Origin: Planctomycetota bacterium
Lineage (GTDB): Bacteria > Planctomycetota > UBA8742 > JACQVU01 > JANLHZ01
DNA length: 60,377 bases
Reading direction: 5' to 3'
Assembly (NCBI GenBank): GCA_024653775.1
Contig: JANLHZ010000106.1
Span: 1 to 60,377, forward strand
A model generated the notes under the pieces. The model ran no database searches, had not been told where the DNA came from, and saw only the letters and a list, made by a program, of their open reading frames with translations. The position numbers and the translations under genes are program-made. Shown here piece by piece: positions 28,354-37,119 of this stretch (the stretch's first letter is position 1; every line of letters begins with the position of its first letter).

Positions 28354-28798
28354 AATCATCGTCATAGGCGTCGGAAACCCGTTTCGCGGCGACGACGCGG
28401 CTGGCCTCGCGGTAATTGACGAACTCGAACGCATCGGCGCGCCCGCGGGTGTGTCGCTACTAAAAATCACGGAGCCGACGAAGATGGTGGATGCGTTCGA
28501 AGGTGTCCGGCGAGTGATAATCGTGGATGCGTGCGTTTCGGAAAGTGGGGAAGAGCCTTTGTGGATGACGTATGATGAAATCCAGGAGGAAAATCCAGCG
28601 CTCGTATCGAGTCATACTATAGGTGCGCTACAGGCCGTCGAATTGTTCCTCGCACTTGGCAATGAGACTACGCCACAGTTCACGTTCGTCCTGATTCCGA
28701 TAGCCGGGGAACAAGGATACGGCGAAGAAATGTCCGCGCGAGCACAGCAAGCGAAAGCCTCCGCAGTCTCTCAGTTGCTACAGGAGCTGGGTGTTTAG
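28340..28798 (+). CDS. Hydrogenase maturation-type protease
   Basis: A 152-residue protein of the HycI/HyaD protease fold. The metal ligand motif VIGVGNPFRGDDAAGLAV near the N-terminus is followed by VRRVIIVDACV with the second acidic ligand, and SSHTIGALQAVELFLALG with the third. Such proteases clip the C-terminus of the large subunit of [NiFe] hydrogenases. No hydrogenase gene is in the window, so the substrate may be encoded elsewhere or this may be a related peptidase. The start overlaps the HisI-like gene by 14 bp. Confidence 0.82.
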   Translation: MAKAEIIVIGVGNPFRGDDAAGLAVIDELERIGAPAGVSLLKITEPTKMVDAFEGVRRVIIVDACVSESGEEPLWMTYDEIQEENPALVSSHTIGALQAVELFLALGNETTPQFTFVLIPIAGEQGYGEEMSARAQQAKASAVSQLLQELGV

Positions 28799-28810
28799 GA
28801 GTCGTAAAAT

Positions 28811-28950
28811 AATAAGTTATTCAAAATCGCGCTCGGATTTGCGTCAGGTTCGTTTTGCGAGAGGAAGCCCAACCGGAGGCGTAGCTATAGTTCCGGTGAG
28901 GATTGGGCGACTGAACGCGGAGTGAATGTGGCGTGAAGATGTGATGGAGA
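28811..28950 (+). repeat. R4 dispersed repeat, copy b
   Basis: This is the direct-strand partner of 25621-25752. Together the two copies form an inverted pair bracketing three genes. The conserved core is GCGTCAGGTTCG, then GAGGAAGCC, then TCCGGTGAGGATTGG. Confidence 0.8.
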
Positions 28951-28982
28951 AACGGTAGTTTATTTTGTTACGAGGAGCAACG

Positions 28983-29948
28983 TCAGAACTCCGCCCTTTC
29001 GAGAATTTCGTCGATGTGGCGTTCGAGAAGCTTTTCCTGGTCGGACAGCATCGTGAACTCGAAAAGATAGATCGTACCGCCTTTCAGAGAATAGCATCTG
29101 ACGCGAGTGAATTCGTACAGACTCGCGTACACGGGCTGGTTCAGGGCTGCTCCCCCGCTTAGCTTCCGCGGATACAGAAGTCTGAATTTAAGAAAATAGT
29201 CGTCCTCGATTCTTCTCTCCGAGTGAGACGTACTCGCGAATTCCTCCTCACGCTCGAAACCCGTCTCGATCAGCCGGGCGCATTCGCGGAGCAGCTCGAT
29301 TTCGTCTTCAAAACCCGTGATCTCCTCAGCGCTCATTATATCCGTCAGCTTATATCCGCGGAAAGTCATCTCGCCGCCGGAGGGGTGGAGAGCGGTCAGC
29401 GTCCGGGATTCGCGCGTGTCGATGAAACGGTACGGGCTCCCGCCGAGGTCGATTGCAGGTCCATCCGGGAGCGACTTCTTCGTTTCCGCGCTAGCGAACT
29501 TCTCGAGACGCCATTCGTAGCTCCAGTTTTCGGTGCCTGCGAAGTTCAGGACGTCCGTTCCCATAAGAAACAGCGGGACGAGAGCCATCACATAAAATCG
29601 AATCACGAGCCGCGGACTGTAAAAGTATGAGAAGAATATCGTCAGGATCGTAAACACGATCGCGCCGCTGAAATAAATATTATGAGCGTATACCCTCGAA
29701 AAGGCGATCAGCACTGCGGTTGCGAGCACGCCGCGGGTCATTATAAGCGTTTTACGGTCCTTCGTCGTGCCGAGAAACAAAAACAGGAACACGGCGTCGA
29801 CGAGTGCAGCCACGCCGGGGAAAATCGGATTCGCGACCTTCACGGGAGGAACGCCTTCAAGGTTACAGACCGCCCAAAACGCGCAAAGAAGGCACGAGAT
29901 CCCGAGAAGGACCGCGACGGGAATCTGTTTTCTGAATTCTGGATGCAC
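28983..29948 (-). CDS. Hypothetical four-helix membrane protein with cytosolic or periplasmic tail
   Basis: A 321-residue protein not assigned to a family. The first 140 residues contain about four membrane helices (VAVLLGISCLLCAFWAV; VAALVDAVFLFLFL; VLATAVLIAFSRVYA; VFTILTIFFSYFY; VMALVPLFLMGTDVL). A soluble C-terminal domain of about 180 residues follows, with many charged helices. The start is near the end of the MshEN-like gene, about 12 bp downstream, so the two genes are likely an operon. GTG at 29948 has GGGA upstream; TTG at 29951 is the alternative. Confidence 0.7.
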   Translation of the reverse strand: MHPEFRKQIPVAVLLGISCLLCAFWAVCNLEGVPPVKVANPIFPGVAALVDAVFLFLFLGTTKDRKTLIMTRGVLATAVLIAFSRVYAHNIYFSGAIVFTILTIFFSYFYSPRLVIRFYVMALVPLFLMGTDVLNFAGTENWSYEWRLEKFASAETKKSLPDGPAIDLGGSPYRFIDTRESRTLTALHPSGGEMTFRGYKLTDIMSAEEITGFEDEIELLRECARLIETGFEREEEFASTSHSERRIEDDYFLKFRLLYPRKLSGGAALNQPVYASLYEFTRVRCYSLKGGTIYLFEFTMLSDQEKLLERHIDEILERAEF

Positions 29949-29960
29949 CAATTCCCGGGA

Positions 29961-30455
29961 TCACTTTTCCTGACTCTGGCGGAACTCCTTGACGTTTATG
30001 GATCTGGTGTCGGTGTGCCCGGTTTTGAGTCTTCCCTGGGTCTTAAGGATGGCATTCACTTCCTGAGGCGTCATCTTGCCGTCGCGAATGAGTATTTCGC
30101 CGATCCTTGCGCCTACACTTTCCTTGTCGATCTGCTCCGCCAGGGCGTCGTTCAGATCGTGCTCGTTTATGAAGCCGTTTATCATGCTTATCGCGCCGAA
30201 GCGAATATCGTATAGCCCGCTGCCGTTGCCTTCGCGCTGTGCTTTGACGAGTTCCCGGACCTGATCGGAAGAAAGATGCCCGAGATGCACGAGTATCTCC
30301 CCGAAGTTCATTTCGTCCGTAACTTCGAGGTGACACTGCTGGTACTCGACGGCTTCGTCCACCTGCTCCTCGTTAACAAGGCCGTCCGAAAGCGCGAGCT
30401 TACCAATGATAATATCGGTTCGCCTGCGAGTATAAGGAACCCTCTGATTCGACAT
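29961..30455 (-). CDS. MshEN/GspE-N-like repeat protein
   Basis: A 164-residue protein with three to four short repeats of the form G-x-I-L-(V/I)-x-x-G-x-(L/M)-x-x-x-(Q/E)-V (IIIGKLALSDGLVNEEQV; FGEILVHLGHLSSDQV; IGEILIRDGKMTPQEV). This pattern occurs at the N-terminus of type II/IV secretion ATPases and as stand-alone proteins, where it can bind c-di-GMP or partners. I cannot confirm the ligand residues. It precedes the membrane protein gene by 12 bp, and a GGAG site lies before the ATG. Confidence 0.65.
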   Translation of the reverse strand: MSNQRVPYTRRRTDIIIGKLALSDGLVNEEQVDEAVEYQQCHLEVTDEMNFGEILVHLGHLSSDQVRELVKAQREGNGSGLYDIRFGAISMINGFINEHDLNDALAEQIDKESVGARIGEILIRDGKMTPQEVNAILKTQGRLKTGHTDTRSINVKEFRQSQEK

Positions 30456-30512
30456 AATTTCTCTCCGTTCACTACCTCATACGCAGATAGCTACTGATTA
30501 GTGAGGCGGCAG

Positions 30513-30536
30513 CGCCGATAATGCGGCGTTTTTTTT
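30513..30536 (+). terminator. Intrinsic-terminator-like hairpin
   Basis: Stem CGCCG with loop ATAATG pairs with CGGCG and is followed by eight T on the + strand. Neighbouring genes read leftward, so it would stop antisense transcription entering from the right-hand strand pair rather than end a visible gene. Confidence 0.45.
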
Positions 30537-30613
30537 CATTCCCGCCAATTGCATTATACACCAAGAAAACTCTCTGACAACGCCATTCCCCGCGGGGAGG
30601 CCTTCGACCTTTT

Positions 30614-31804
30614 CTATTTTCGCTGATTTTCTTCACACATCAAAGTCGATTTTCTTCTGGACGTCATCTTCAAAAGCTGCTCGGCGTGCAACTCCCAAGT
30701 AAGCGGTTCTATCTTCGCCCGACCCGCTTCGCCAACGCGCGCCGAGAACTTCCGATCGCTTGCAATGGACAGAACGAGTTCCGCGATGTCTTCCGGAGTC
30801 CAGTTATCCGGAAGAGTAAGACCGCTTTCGCGATCGACGTAGTATTCGCTCGCGCCGTTCGTCTTCGTGGTGATCACCGGGACCGATGACGCGAGCGCTT
30901 CGAGAGTCGCGTTCGAACAGGGATCGTAGTGGGACGGAAGACAAAACGCATCCGCAGCGGAAAACCAGACCTGCGGTTTGTCGGTCTGCTCGAGAAACAC
31001 CAGGTTCTTCTGCCAGCCGCCGCGCTTGGCTTCGCCTGCAACTATCGACTTGTCCTTTGCCCTGCCGTGGCCGAGGACGAGAAGTTTCACGCTCCCGGCT
31101 CCCTTCGCGCTTACGATCGAGAACGCGCGGGCAAGCTCGATCAGCCCCTTGCGCCTGAAATTGTGCCCGACGAACAGCACAGCAAAAGTATCGTCCGCGA
31201 ACTTCATCGACGCGCGAAGCTTATCGCGGAACCGTTTACGCGTCTTCGGCCCGAACGCATCTGAGTCGACACCCTTGCGCACCAGTTTAATGCGTTTATC
31301 GTCGATCTTGTAGTATCGCTGTACGTGCGACTTCACAAGCTCGGACTCGACGATGAGCTGGCGAAACTCTCCCCTCAGGTATATCTCGCGCTCGAGATCG
31401 AGCATCGTCTTGTAGCGCGGAAGCGTGGTCCAGAGAAGTTTTTTGAGAAATCCGGTCGCGTCGATGTTCTGCCAGTGCGCGAAAACGCCGTCGCCGACGC
31501 GGTAGACGTCCTGCGGAACGAACGGCGAGAGTCCGATCACGAGATCGAACTTCCAGCCCGCGAGCGCCTTCGAGACTTCGCGGGCGAAGCCGACGTTCTT
31601 CCTCGCCGAAGGCCAGCCCGGAGTCTTCAGCGGGTGATAGATTACCGGGTCTCCAGAACGTCCGGGGACCATCATTTCATGCTCGCGCGCGAAGACGTGA
31701 ATCTCGTCGCCCTGCTTGGCGAGCGCGCGTGAAAGTCCGGACACGTATCGTTCCGCGCCTCCGAGGGAAGGATCGTAGTCCTTTCTTACAAGTGCGATTT
31801 TCAT
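30614..31804 (-). CDS. GT4-family glycosyltransferase
   Basis: A 396-residue GT-B glycosyltransferase. The start MKIALVRKDYDPSLGGAERY is typical of WaaG-type lipopolysaccharide transferases, and the C-terminal half has VLFVGHNFRRKGLIELARA, LPSHYDPCSNATLEALASSVPVI and NGASEYYV, the nucleotide-sugar binding region. It would add a hexose to a lipid-linked or core oligosaccharide in the cytoplasm. The start at 31804 is chosen over 31858 by alignment to the family, since the ribosome site is weak. The AT-rich region upstream is a likely promoter. Confidence 0.88.
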   Translation of the reverse strand: MKIALVRKDYDPSLGGAERYVSGLSRALAKQGDEIHVFAREHEMMVPGRSGDPVIYHPLKTPGWPSARKNVGFAREVSKALAGWKFDLVIGLSPFVPQDVYRVGDGVFAHWQNIDATGFLKKLLWTTLPRYKTMLDLEREIYLRGEFRQLIVESELVKSHVQRYYKIDDKRIKLVRKGVDSDAFGPKTRKRFRDKLRASMKFADDTFAVLFVGHNFRRKGLIELARAFSIVSAKGAGSVKLLVLGHGRAKDKSIVAGEAKRGGWQKNLVFLEQTDKPQVWFSAADAFCLPSHYDPCSNATLEALASSVPVITTKTNGASEYYVDRESGLTLPDNWTPEDIAELVLSIASDRKFSARVGEAGRAKIEPLTWELHAEQLLKMTSRRKSTLMCEENQRK

Positions 31805-31904
31805 CGTTAAGCCGGGATCGTTCTTAGGGAGGCCTGCGAGGAGCAGACATTCAACCATCCGCGGCGTTCGCTGTCAACTACGGCTACTCCGCAATACGCG
31901 ATCT

Positions 31905-32048
31905 CAGACAGTCATATAACACAACATAAAATTAAATATTCTCAATTATAAATTACAATATACATGTTTATATAGCTAACTATGATTCAATTTTGAAATT
32001 AATTTGATAGATATAGTCTAAATAAATAAACTATAAGTAATGCGTCCG
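31905..32048. promoter_or_regulatory. AT-rich region upstream of the glycosyltransferase
   Basis: A sharply AT-rich 140 bp tract lies between the end of the caspase-like gene and the start of the glycosyltransferase. It is consistent with promoter DNA, but I cannot choose a -10/-35 pair. Confidence 0.35.
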
Positions 32049-32066
32049 AAGTTCGAGAATGCGGAA

Positions 32067-35000
32067 TCAGCGCACTCTTGCGATGACGACTGACCCTGAC
32101 GGCTTGAGTTCGATCGACGGCAGCATCGATCCGCCGAGGGCCTGCGCGCGGGTCTGGACGTTCCGTTCGAGGTACAGACTCAGTTCCGAAAGCGTGACCA
32201 CGTTGTTCCCGTCGCCGGAAAGCCGGTCGGCGTTTCCGCTTAGACCGTCGAGGAGGATTTTCGTGAACACGCCGTTTTCGGCCTCCGGATCCTCGTGGGA
32301 GAACTGCCCTGGCTGGCAGGCGCCGAAGGTGGCTGTGACCTCGGTCGCCTCGTTGACGACGGTTCCGAGTACGCCGCGCATGCTCTGGTTGACCTGGTTT
32401 TCGCCTCGGAACATTCCGATGCCGCCCGCGTGGCAGGCGTCAATGAACTGAATCCTTCGCTTCGCGCGGAGTCTGTTCCAGAGTCCGGTAAGCGTTTCAG
32501 CCATCACGCCTGTCGCGGGGAGTCCCGCCGCTTGCGAGTCCCACGCGACGAGCGAGGTCGATCTTTCGTCCGCGATGCCGTGACCTGCGAAGAAGAAAAC
32601 CACCGTATCCTCTTCCGCCGACGCGCCGCGGACGAGGTGCTGCTCGAACGCCGCGCTGATAGCGCCCTGGGTCGCGCTCGAACCCGTCAGCGTCCGAACC
32701 GCGCCGTTCAGACTCCCGTCCTCGCGCAGAAGCGGTGAGTTCGGGTTCGTCTCGAACCAGGATGCGACGTCGATTGCGTCGTTTTCGGCGTACTGAAGAT
32801 CGCGAATAGCGTCGTCGCGATAATCGTTTATCCCAACGCAGAGAACCTGCCAGCGCCCGCGTGGAGTTTCGCGGGAGATGGTGCGGGTTTCCGAATATTC
32901 CTTGCCGTTCCCTGTGCGAAGGAAAACCCGAATCTGGTGCGTCCCGACGGAAAGCGAAAGCGTGCGTTCGAAGAACTCCTCGCGGAAGTTTCTTGCCGGT
33001 TCGGACGCGGGCGTCGTCAAGCCGGAGTCCGCGGTCGCGATCGCGCCCGGATCGCGGCTGATCGCGCTTACGACAACGCCGTCCACGAGAATATCGAACT
33101 GCGAAAACCCGCCGTACGCCTTTGCGTAGCCGCTGACCTTGACGTGCTCCTCGGTGGTGACGAAACTATCCGCCGGCGAATTGAGGCGTAGCACGTCCTC
33201 TCCGCGGAACACCTGCGTGATCGTCGGCGCGACTGCCTGCGATCCCCAGGAAGAAACCGTCTGGGAGCCGTGCTCGGTGAGGTCGTTCGAGGCGATCCAG
33301 GCCCGCTTGCCTTCCGCGGACTCGAACTCGTACCAGCTTCCGAGCTGCCTCGTGATCCGAAGCGCGCTTCCCGCGCCCGTCGCGATCGACATCAACTCCG
33401 TTTCCGCGCTCGCGCCGCTGTAGACGTTCGCGCTTTCACCCGCAAGATACATCGTCCGCGGCGGCGTGAACACGATCTCTCGATCGCTCGTGCGCGCGCC
33501 CACCTTGATCTCGATGTCGTCCTCGAAATTCAACCCGAATACCCGATCCTGCGCAAAAACGTGAATCCAGACGCTCGAGAATCCAAGCCCGGGCTTCGAG
33601 CCGAGTCTCACGCGGAACTCGTGGGTCTCGTTCGGTCCGAGCGCAGGGATCGTCTCTTCCGTGTCTCCAATCAGAAACGCGTTTCCATCGTAATTGCTCA
33701 TCGCGCCGAATGAAGTCTGAATCAGAAGGTCCCGCGCGGTCCCGGCCCCGGCGTTCGTGATGCCTAACACCACGTCGCCCGACTCGCCGGGAGAAAGAAT
33801 CCCGTCCTTGTTTCCGACGCTTTCGATAAACCGCGCGCTGTATCTTATCTCCGGCTTAGGCACCGGCTGAACCGCCTGCGAGACGTTAATATCCGAAGGA
33901 TCGAATCCGCGACCCTCTTTGAAACGCAGCCTGAACTGAATCCGGTCCGCGTCGAACGACATCGGAAGCGTGAACGAAACCCTCCGCGTGACGCTTCCAT
34001 GGCGCGGTACGAACCCAACGAACACGCGGTACGGGAGTGTCACATCGTCAGACGTGCCTTCGAAATCGACTTCCGGAAACGCCGCGACCTGATAGAGGTC
34101 TTCATCGCCGCTATTCTCGACCGTCAGCGCTAGTTTGTAGTCGCTGCCGGGCGACAACGCGCCCGAGAAAGCCCCCTCGAATCCGACCCGCGCGACTCCG
34201 TAAGGCTGGCCTGCGATCTCAGCCGGCGGGCTGATCCAGTTCACGGCGTCGCCTCCGACGGTAAAGTTTTCCCAGATCGGCGGAATCGTCCAAGGCGGCT
34301 CGAAACTCCAGAGATCCTTCTTGACGATGCCGTCGTGCCCGCCGAAAACGAGCATCTTATTCCCGGTCCACACTGCGCTGTGGCCTGTCCGCTTCGGCGG
34401 CTTCGTGTACCCCACGTCGATCTGCCTCCAGGACCTCGATTCGTTATTGTACACCCAGGTGTCGTCCAGATAGTTCGTTCCGTCGTAGCCCCCGAACATC
34501 ACGGTTTCGTTTCCGGTGAAAATCGCTGTGGTCCCGCCCCGCGCAGGCGGCGTCGATCTCAGCCCCGGCCAGAGCCACATCCTGGATTCGCGATCGAAGA
34601 CCGCACCGGTAGTCAGATACCCTCCTCCGTAGCCGCCCCAGACGAACATCTGGCTTCCCATCCATACCGCTATGTGTCTGTACCGCCCCGCCGGGACGTT
34701 CAGGACGTTCAGCGACGACCAGGAATCGCTGGAAGGATTGTATATTCCGCCGTCGTACTTGACGAAGCCGTCGTCGCCACCGCCGCCGAAAACGATCATC
34801 TCCGTCCCAGTCCACACCGCGGAATGATTGTCTCTTGGGGAAGGCGCGCCGACCGCGGTAATCCTTCGCCAGACGTCCGTGGAAGGATTGTAGGCCCAGC
34901 CGTCCGGGACCATGGTCGAATCCTCGATCCCGGTCTTTCCCGAAAAGACGATCATCTCGGTTCCGGTCCAGACAGCGCTGTGGTCCTTTCGCGCGATCGG

Positions 35001-35354
35001 CTCCGAATAAGGAGCGCTCATCGACGTCCAGGTGTCGGTCTCCGGATCGTAGACGCCGCCGTCCGCGACGGTCTGTTCGCCGTTCCAGCCGCCCCAGACG
35101 ATCATTTTGCTTCCGGTCCAGACAGCAGCGTGGACGCTCCTCTCGGTCGGAGCGCCGACGGTACTCAGTTCCTTCCATACGTTCCGGATAAGCGAAACCG
35201 CGGAGTCGTTTTCGAACGTGCTCGCCTCGACGTAATACGCGTCGTAGTCGAAGTCGTCGTCGGACGAGAACAGCGAACAGCACGGAATCGCCGCGGAAAC
35301 GAAAAGCAGCGAAAGAAATATCGAAGGACGAATGCGGGAATCAGCGGAGAACAT
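32067..35354 (-). CDS. Kelch/SH3/caspase-fold lipoprotein
   Basis: A 1095-residue exported protein. A signal peptide with CC at residues about 25-26 (AAIPCC) suggests a lipoprotein. About residues 60-340 hold six Kelch-like blades (AVWTGSKMIVWGG, AVWTGTEMIVFGG and close variants). Two beta-sandwich CARDB-like domains follow (LALTVENSGDEDLYQ; DVVLGITNAGAGTARD), then a bacterial SH3 segment (NVYSGASAETELM). A C14 caspase/orthocaspase domain ends the protein. The catalytic pair is His925 (FFFAGHG) and Cys974 (FIDACHAGG). The catalytic part is intact; targets are unknown. It could be a peptidase triggered by an outside ligand. Confidence 0.88.
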   Translation of the reverse strand: MFSADSRIRPSIFLSLLFVSAAIPCCSLFSSDDDFDYDAYYVEASTFENDSAVSLIRNVWKELSTVGAPTERSVHAAVWTGSKMIVWGGWNGEQTVADGGVYDPETDTWTSMSAPYSEPIARKDHSAVWTGTEMIVFSGKTGIEDSTMVPDGWAYNPSTDVWRRITAVGAPSPRDNHSAVWTGTEMIVFGGGGDDGFVKYDGGIYNPSSDSWSSLNVLNVPAGRYRHIAVWMGSQMFVWGGYGGGYLTTGAVFDRESRMWLWPGLRSTPPARGGTTAIFTGNETVMFGGYDGTNYLDDTWVYNNESRSWRQIDVGYTKPPKRTGHSAVWTGNKMLVFGGHDGIVKKDLWSFEPPWTIPPIWENFTVGGDAVNWISPPAEIAGQPYGVARVGFEGAFSGALSPGSDYKLALTVENSGDEDLYQVAAFPEVDFEGTSDDVTLPYRVFVGFVPRHGSVTRRVSFTLPMSFDADRIQFRLRFKEGRGFDPSDINVSQAVQPVPKPEIRYSARFIESVGNKDGILSPGESGDVVLGITNAGAGTARDLLIQTSFGAMSNYDGNAFLIGDTEETIPALGPNETHEFRVRLGSKPGLGFSSVWIHVFAQDRVFGLNFEDDIEIKVGARTSDREIVFTPPRTMYLAGESANVYSGASAETELMSIATGAGSALRITRQLGSWYEFESAEGKRAWIASNDLTEHGSQTVSSWGSQAVAPTITQVFRGEDVLRLNSPADSFVTTEEHVKVSGYAKAYGGFSQFDILVDGVVVSAISRDPGAIATADSGLTTPASEPARNFREEFFERTLSLSVGTHQIRVFLRTGNGKEYSETRTISRETPRGRWQVLCVGINDYRDDAIRDLQYAENDAIDVASWFETNPNSPLLREDGSLNGAVRTLTGSSATQGAISAAFEQHLVRGASAEEDTVVFFFAGHGIADERSTSLVAWDSQAAGLPATGVMAETLTGLWNRLRAKRRIQFIDACHAGGIGMFRGENQVNQSMRGVLGTVVNEATEVTATFGACQPGQFSHEDPEAENGVFTKILLDGLSGNADRLSGDGNNVVTLSELSLYLERNVQTRAQALGGSMLPSIELKPSGSVVIARVR

Positions 35355-35548
35355 TGCCGGCTCCTACAACTTTTTATAAATCGAATCTAGAATAATCTTA
35401 TTACGCAAAACTATGAAAATCAGGGGAAGCGATCTTTTTTGTGCCGCCTGACTGTTTCCGGTATTATACCAGAGTACAGATGCCAACCTCGAAGTTCACG
35501 GCGATCTTGGTTCGGCGGCCGCTCAATTTACAAGTTTGCGCTCCACGA

Positions 35549-36706
35549 ATGACGACAATTCAAAAATCAAAAATGGAAAATCGAAAATTGGACAACTTCG
35601 TTCCGCCGAAGGGCGCGAAGATCGCCGTCGCGATGTCAGGCGGCGTGGATTCCTCCGTGACCTGCGCGCTTCTGAAAGAAGCCGGGTATGAAGTAGCGGG
35701 TTTTTTCATGAATATGGGGATTCCGTCAAGCGTGACGAAGAATTCGAAAAGCTGCTGCTCCGCGGTCGACGCGCGGGACGCGGCCCGCGTCGCGTCGAAG
35801 TTCGAGGTCCCCTACTACTCCCTCGATTTCAGCGAAGGCGGGAAAACGCTCATCGATTATTTCGTCGCCGAGTACGATCGCGGCAGGACGCCGAATCCGT
35901 GCGTGATGTGCAACCAGAAGGTCAAGTTCTCGAAGCTCCTGAACTTCATCGACGAACTCGGATTCGACTATCTCGCCACCGGACACTACGCCCGGGTCGT
36001 AAATCATCGCGGCGCGAAGCACATAGCCCGCGGCGTATGCGCTGAAAAGGACCAGAGCTACTTCCTCTTCGGCGTAGATTCGGGACTGATCGAGCGCATC
36101 GTATTCCCGCTCGGGACGATGACGAAGGACGAAGTCCGCGATGAGGCGCGAAGATTCGGACTAGGCGTCGCGGAAAAAGCCGAGAGCCAGGAAATCTGCT
36201 TCGTCCCGGACGACGACTATCGCACGCTTTTGAAGGACCGGATTCCCGAGCGCATCCGCCCCGGCAAAGTCATTGGTCCGGAAGGCGATGAAGTCGGAGA
36301 ACACGACGGATTCCAGATGTACACCGTCGGCCAGCGCAAGGGTCTTCGGATCGCGGTCGGAAAGCCGGTGTACGTGAAAAACATCGACCGCGAGTCTAAC
36401 ACGGTAAGCCTCGGAGAGCGCGACGATCTGATGGCGAAGGAGTTCATCGCGAGGGACGCAAAGTTCACGAACATGCCTCTCGCGGAGCACGAATGGGCGA
36501 AGGGCGGGCGCGTGTCGATGTTCGACGCGGCGGTGCAAATTCGTTACCACCACGAAGCGCAGCCCGCAAGCGTCGAGATTTTCAGCGGCGGGACGTTCCT
36601 CGTCCGGTTCCACGAACCCGTGTGGGCGATAACCCCCGGCCAGGCCGCGGTCGTATACGACGAAGACGTCGTCCTCGGCGGCGGGTTCATCGACAGGGTG
36701 TACTGA
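35549..36706 (+). CDS. mnmA: tRNA 2-thiouridylase MnmA
   Basis: A 385-residue tRNA-specific thiolase. The PP-loop is AVAMSGGVDSSVTCAL (about residues 26-41). The catalytic cysteines are in NPCVMCNQKVKF and SQEICFVPDDD. QRKGLRIAVGKPVYV and the ending GGGFIDRVY are typical of the C-terminal domains. MnmA thiolates U34 of tRNAs for Lys, Glu and Gln with sulfur relayed from cysteine desulfurase. The start is uncertain: the first 40 bases are a heptad-type repeat tract (CAAAAATCAAAAATGG), and ATG at 35573 or 35480 are alternatives. Its last 116 bp recur at 40606-40721 and bound the virus-like element. Confidence 0.92.
   Translation: MTTIQKSKMENRKLDNFVPPKGAKIAVAMSGGVDSSVTCALLKEAGYEVAGFFMNMGIPSSVTKNSKSCCSAVDARDAARVASKFEVPYYSLDFSEGGKTLIDYFVAEYDRGRTPNPCVMCNQKVKFSKLLNFIDELGFDYLATGHYARVVNHRGAKHIARGVCAEKDQSYFLFGVDSGLIERIVFPLGTMTKDEVRDEARRFGLGVAEKAESQEICFVPDDDYRTLLKDRIPERIRPGKVIGPEGDEVGEHDGFQMYTVGQRKGLRIAVGKPVYVKNIDRESNTVSLGERDDLMAKEFIARDAKFTNMPLAEHEWAKGGRVSMFDAAVQIRYHHEAQPASVEIFSGGTFLVRFHEPVWAITPGQAAVVYDEDVVLGGGFIDRVY
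35560..35590. repeat. Short repeat tract at the mnmA start
   Basis: AAAAATCAAAAATGGAAAATCGAAAATT is an AT-rich heptad-like run covering candidate start codons of mnmA. It is related to tracts at 8.3 and 8.8 kb. Confidence 0.5.
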
Positions 36707-36765
36707 GCGTGAAAGCGCGGACACCTCCCGCCTCACGATTCATCTTAAAATCTTGGTGCTTCCAA

Positions 36766-37056
36766 TCATGCCACCACCACCTTCGCAGCGGTACTGACGG
36801 TTACGACAACTGAAAATCCGGGCGCGATTGGAAAGCGAATGTGAAGTCGTCTCAGCTCCTGCACGAATCCGAGGTTAAGCGTGAACGCGTCGAATATTGG
36901 AATCTGCGCATTGTTGTCCGGCTGTAACCAACCCGGTGAGGGTAGTGGCCCTGGACCATCGACCTCAATCTGAATGGTATTCGCCTGCACATAGATCACC
37001 GAATCCACCGGGCCCTGGCTGAGATCGAAAAAGAAAAATCTCACGTTTTCGGACAT
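36766..37056 (-). CDS. Small beta-rich virion-like protein
   Basis: A 96-residue protein, the last gene of the element's leftward operon. It reads as alternating beta-strands (VRFFFFDLSQ; VIYVQANTIQIEVDGPG; TLNLGFVQELRRLHIRF; SVVVTVSTAAKVVVA), the layout of a small jelly-roll or decoration protein. No family can be named. GGAG lies 6 nt before the ATG at 37056. It stops 60 bp from the end of mnmA, which it faces. Confidence 0.65.
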   Translation of the reverse strand: MSENVRFFFFDLSQGPVDSVIYVQANTIQIEVDGPGPLPSPGWLQPDNNAQIPIFDAFTLNLGFVQELRRLHIRFPIAPGFSVVVTVSTAAKVVVA

Positions 37057-37119
37057 TGAATCTCCGCGCTATATAAGTCGAAATACATCAAAAATATCAA
37101 AATTTCGCACTCACTTGCA

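Noticed and set aside
28340-28798. A hydrogenase operon
   Set aside because: Only a maturation-type protease is present; no hydrogenase subunit or accessory gene lies nearby.
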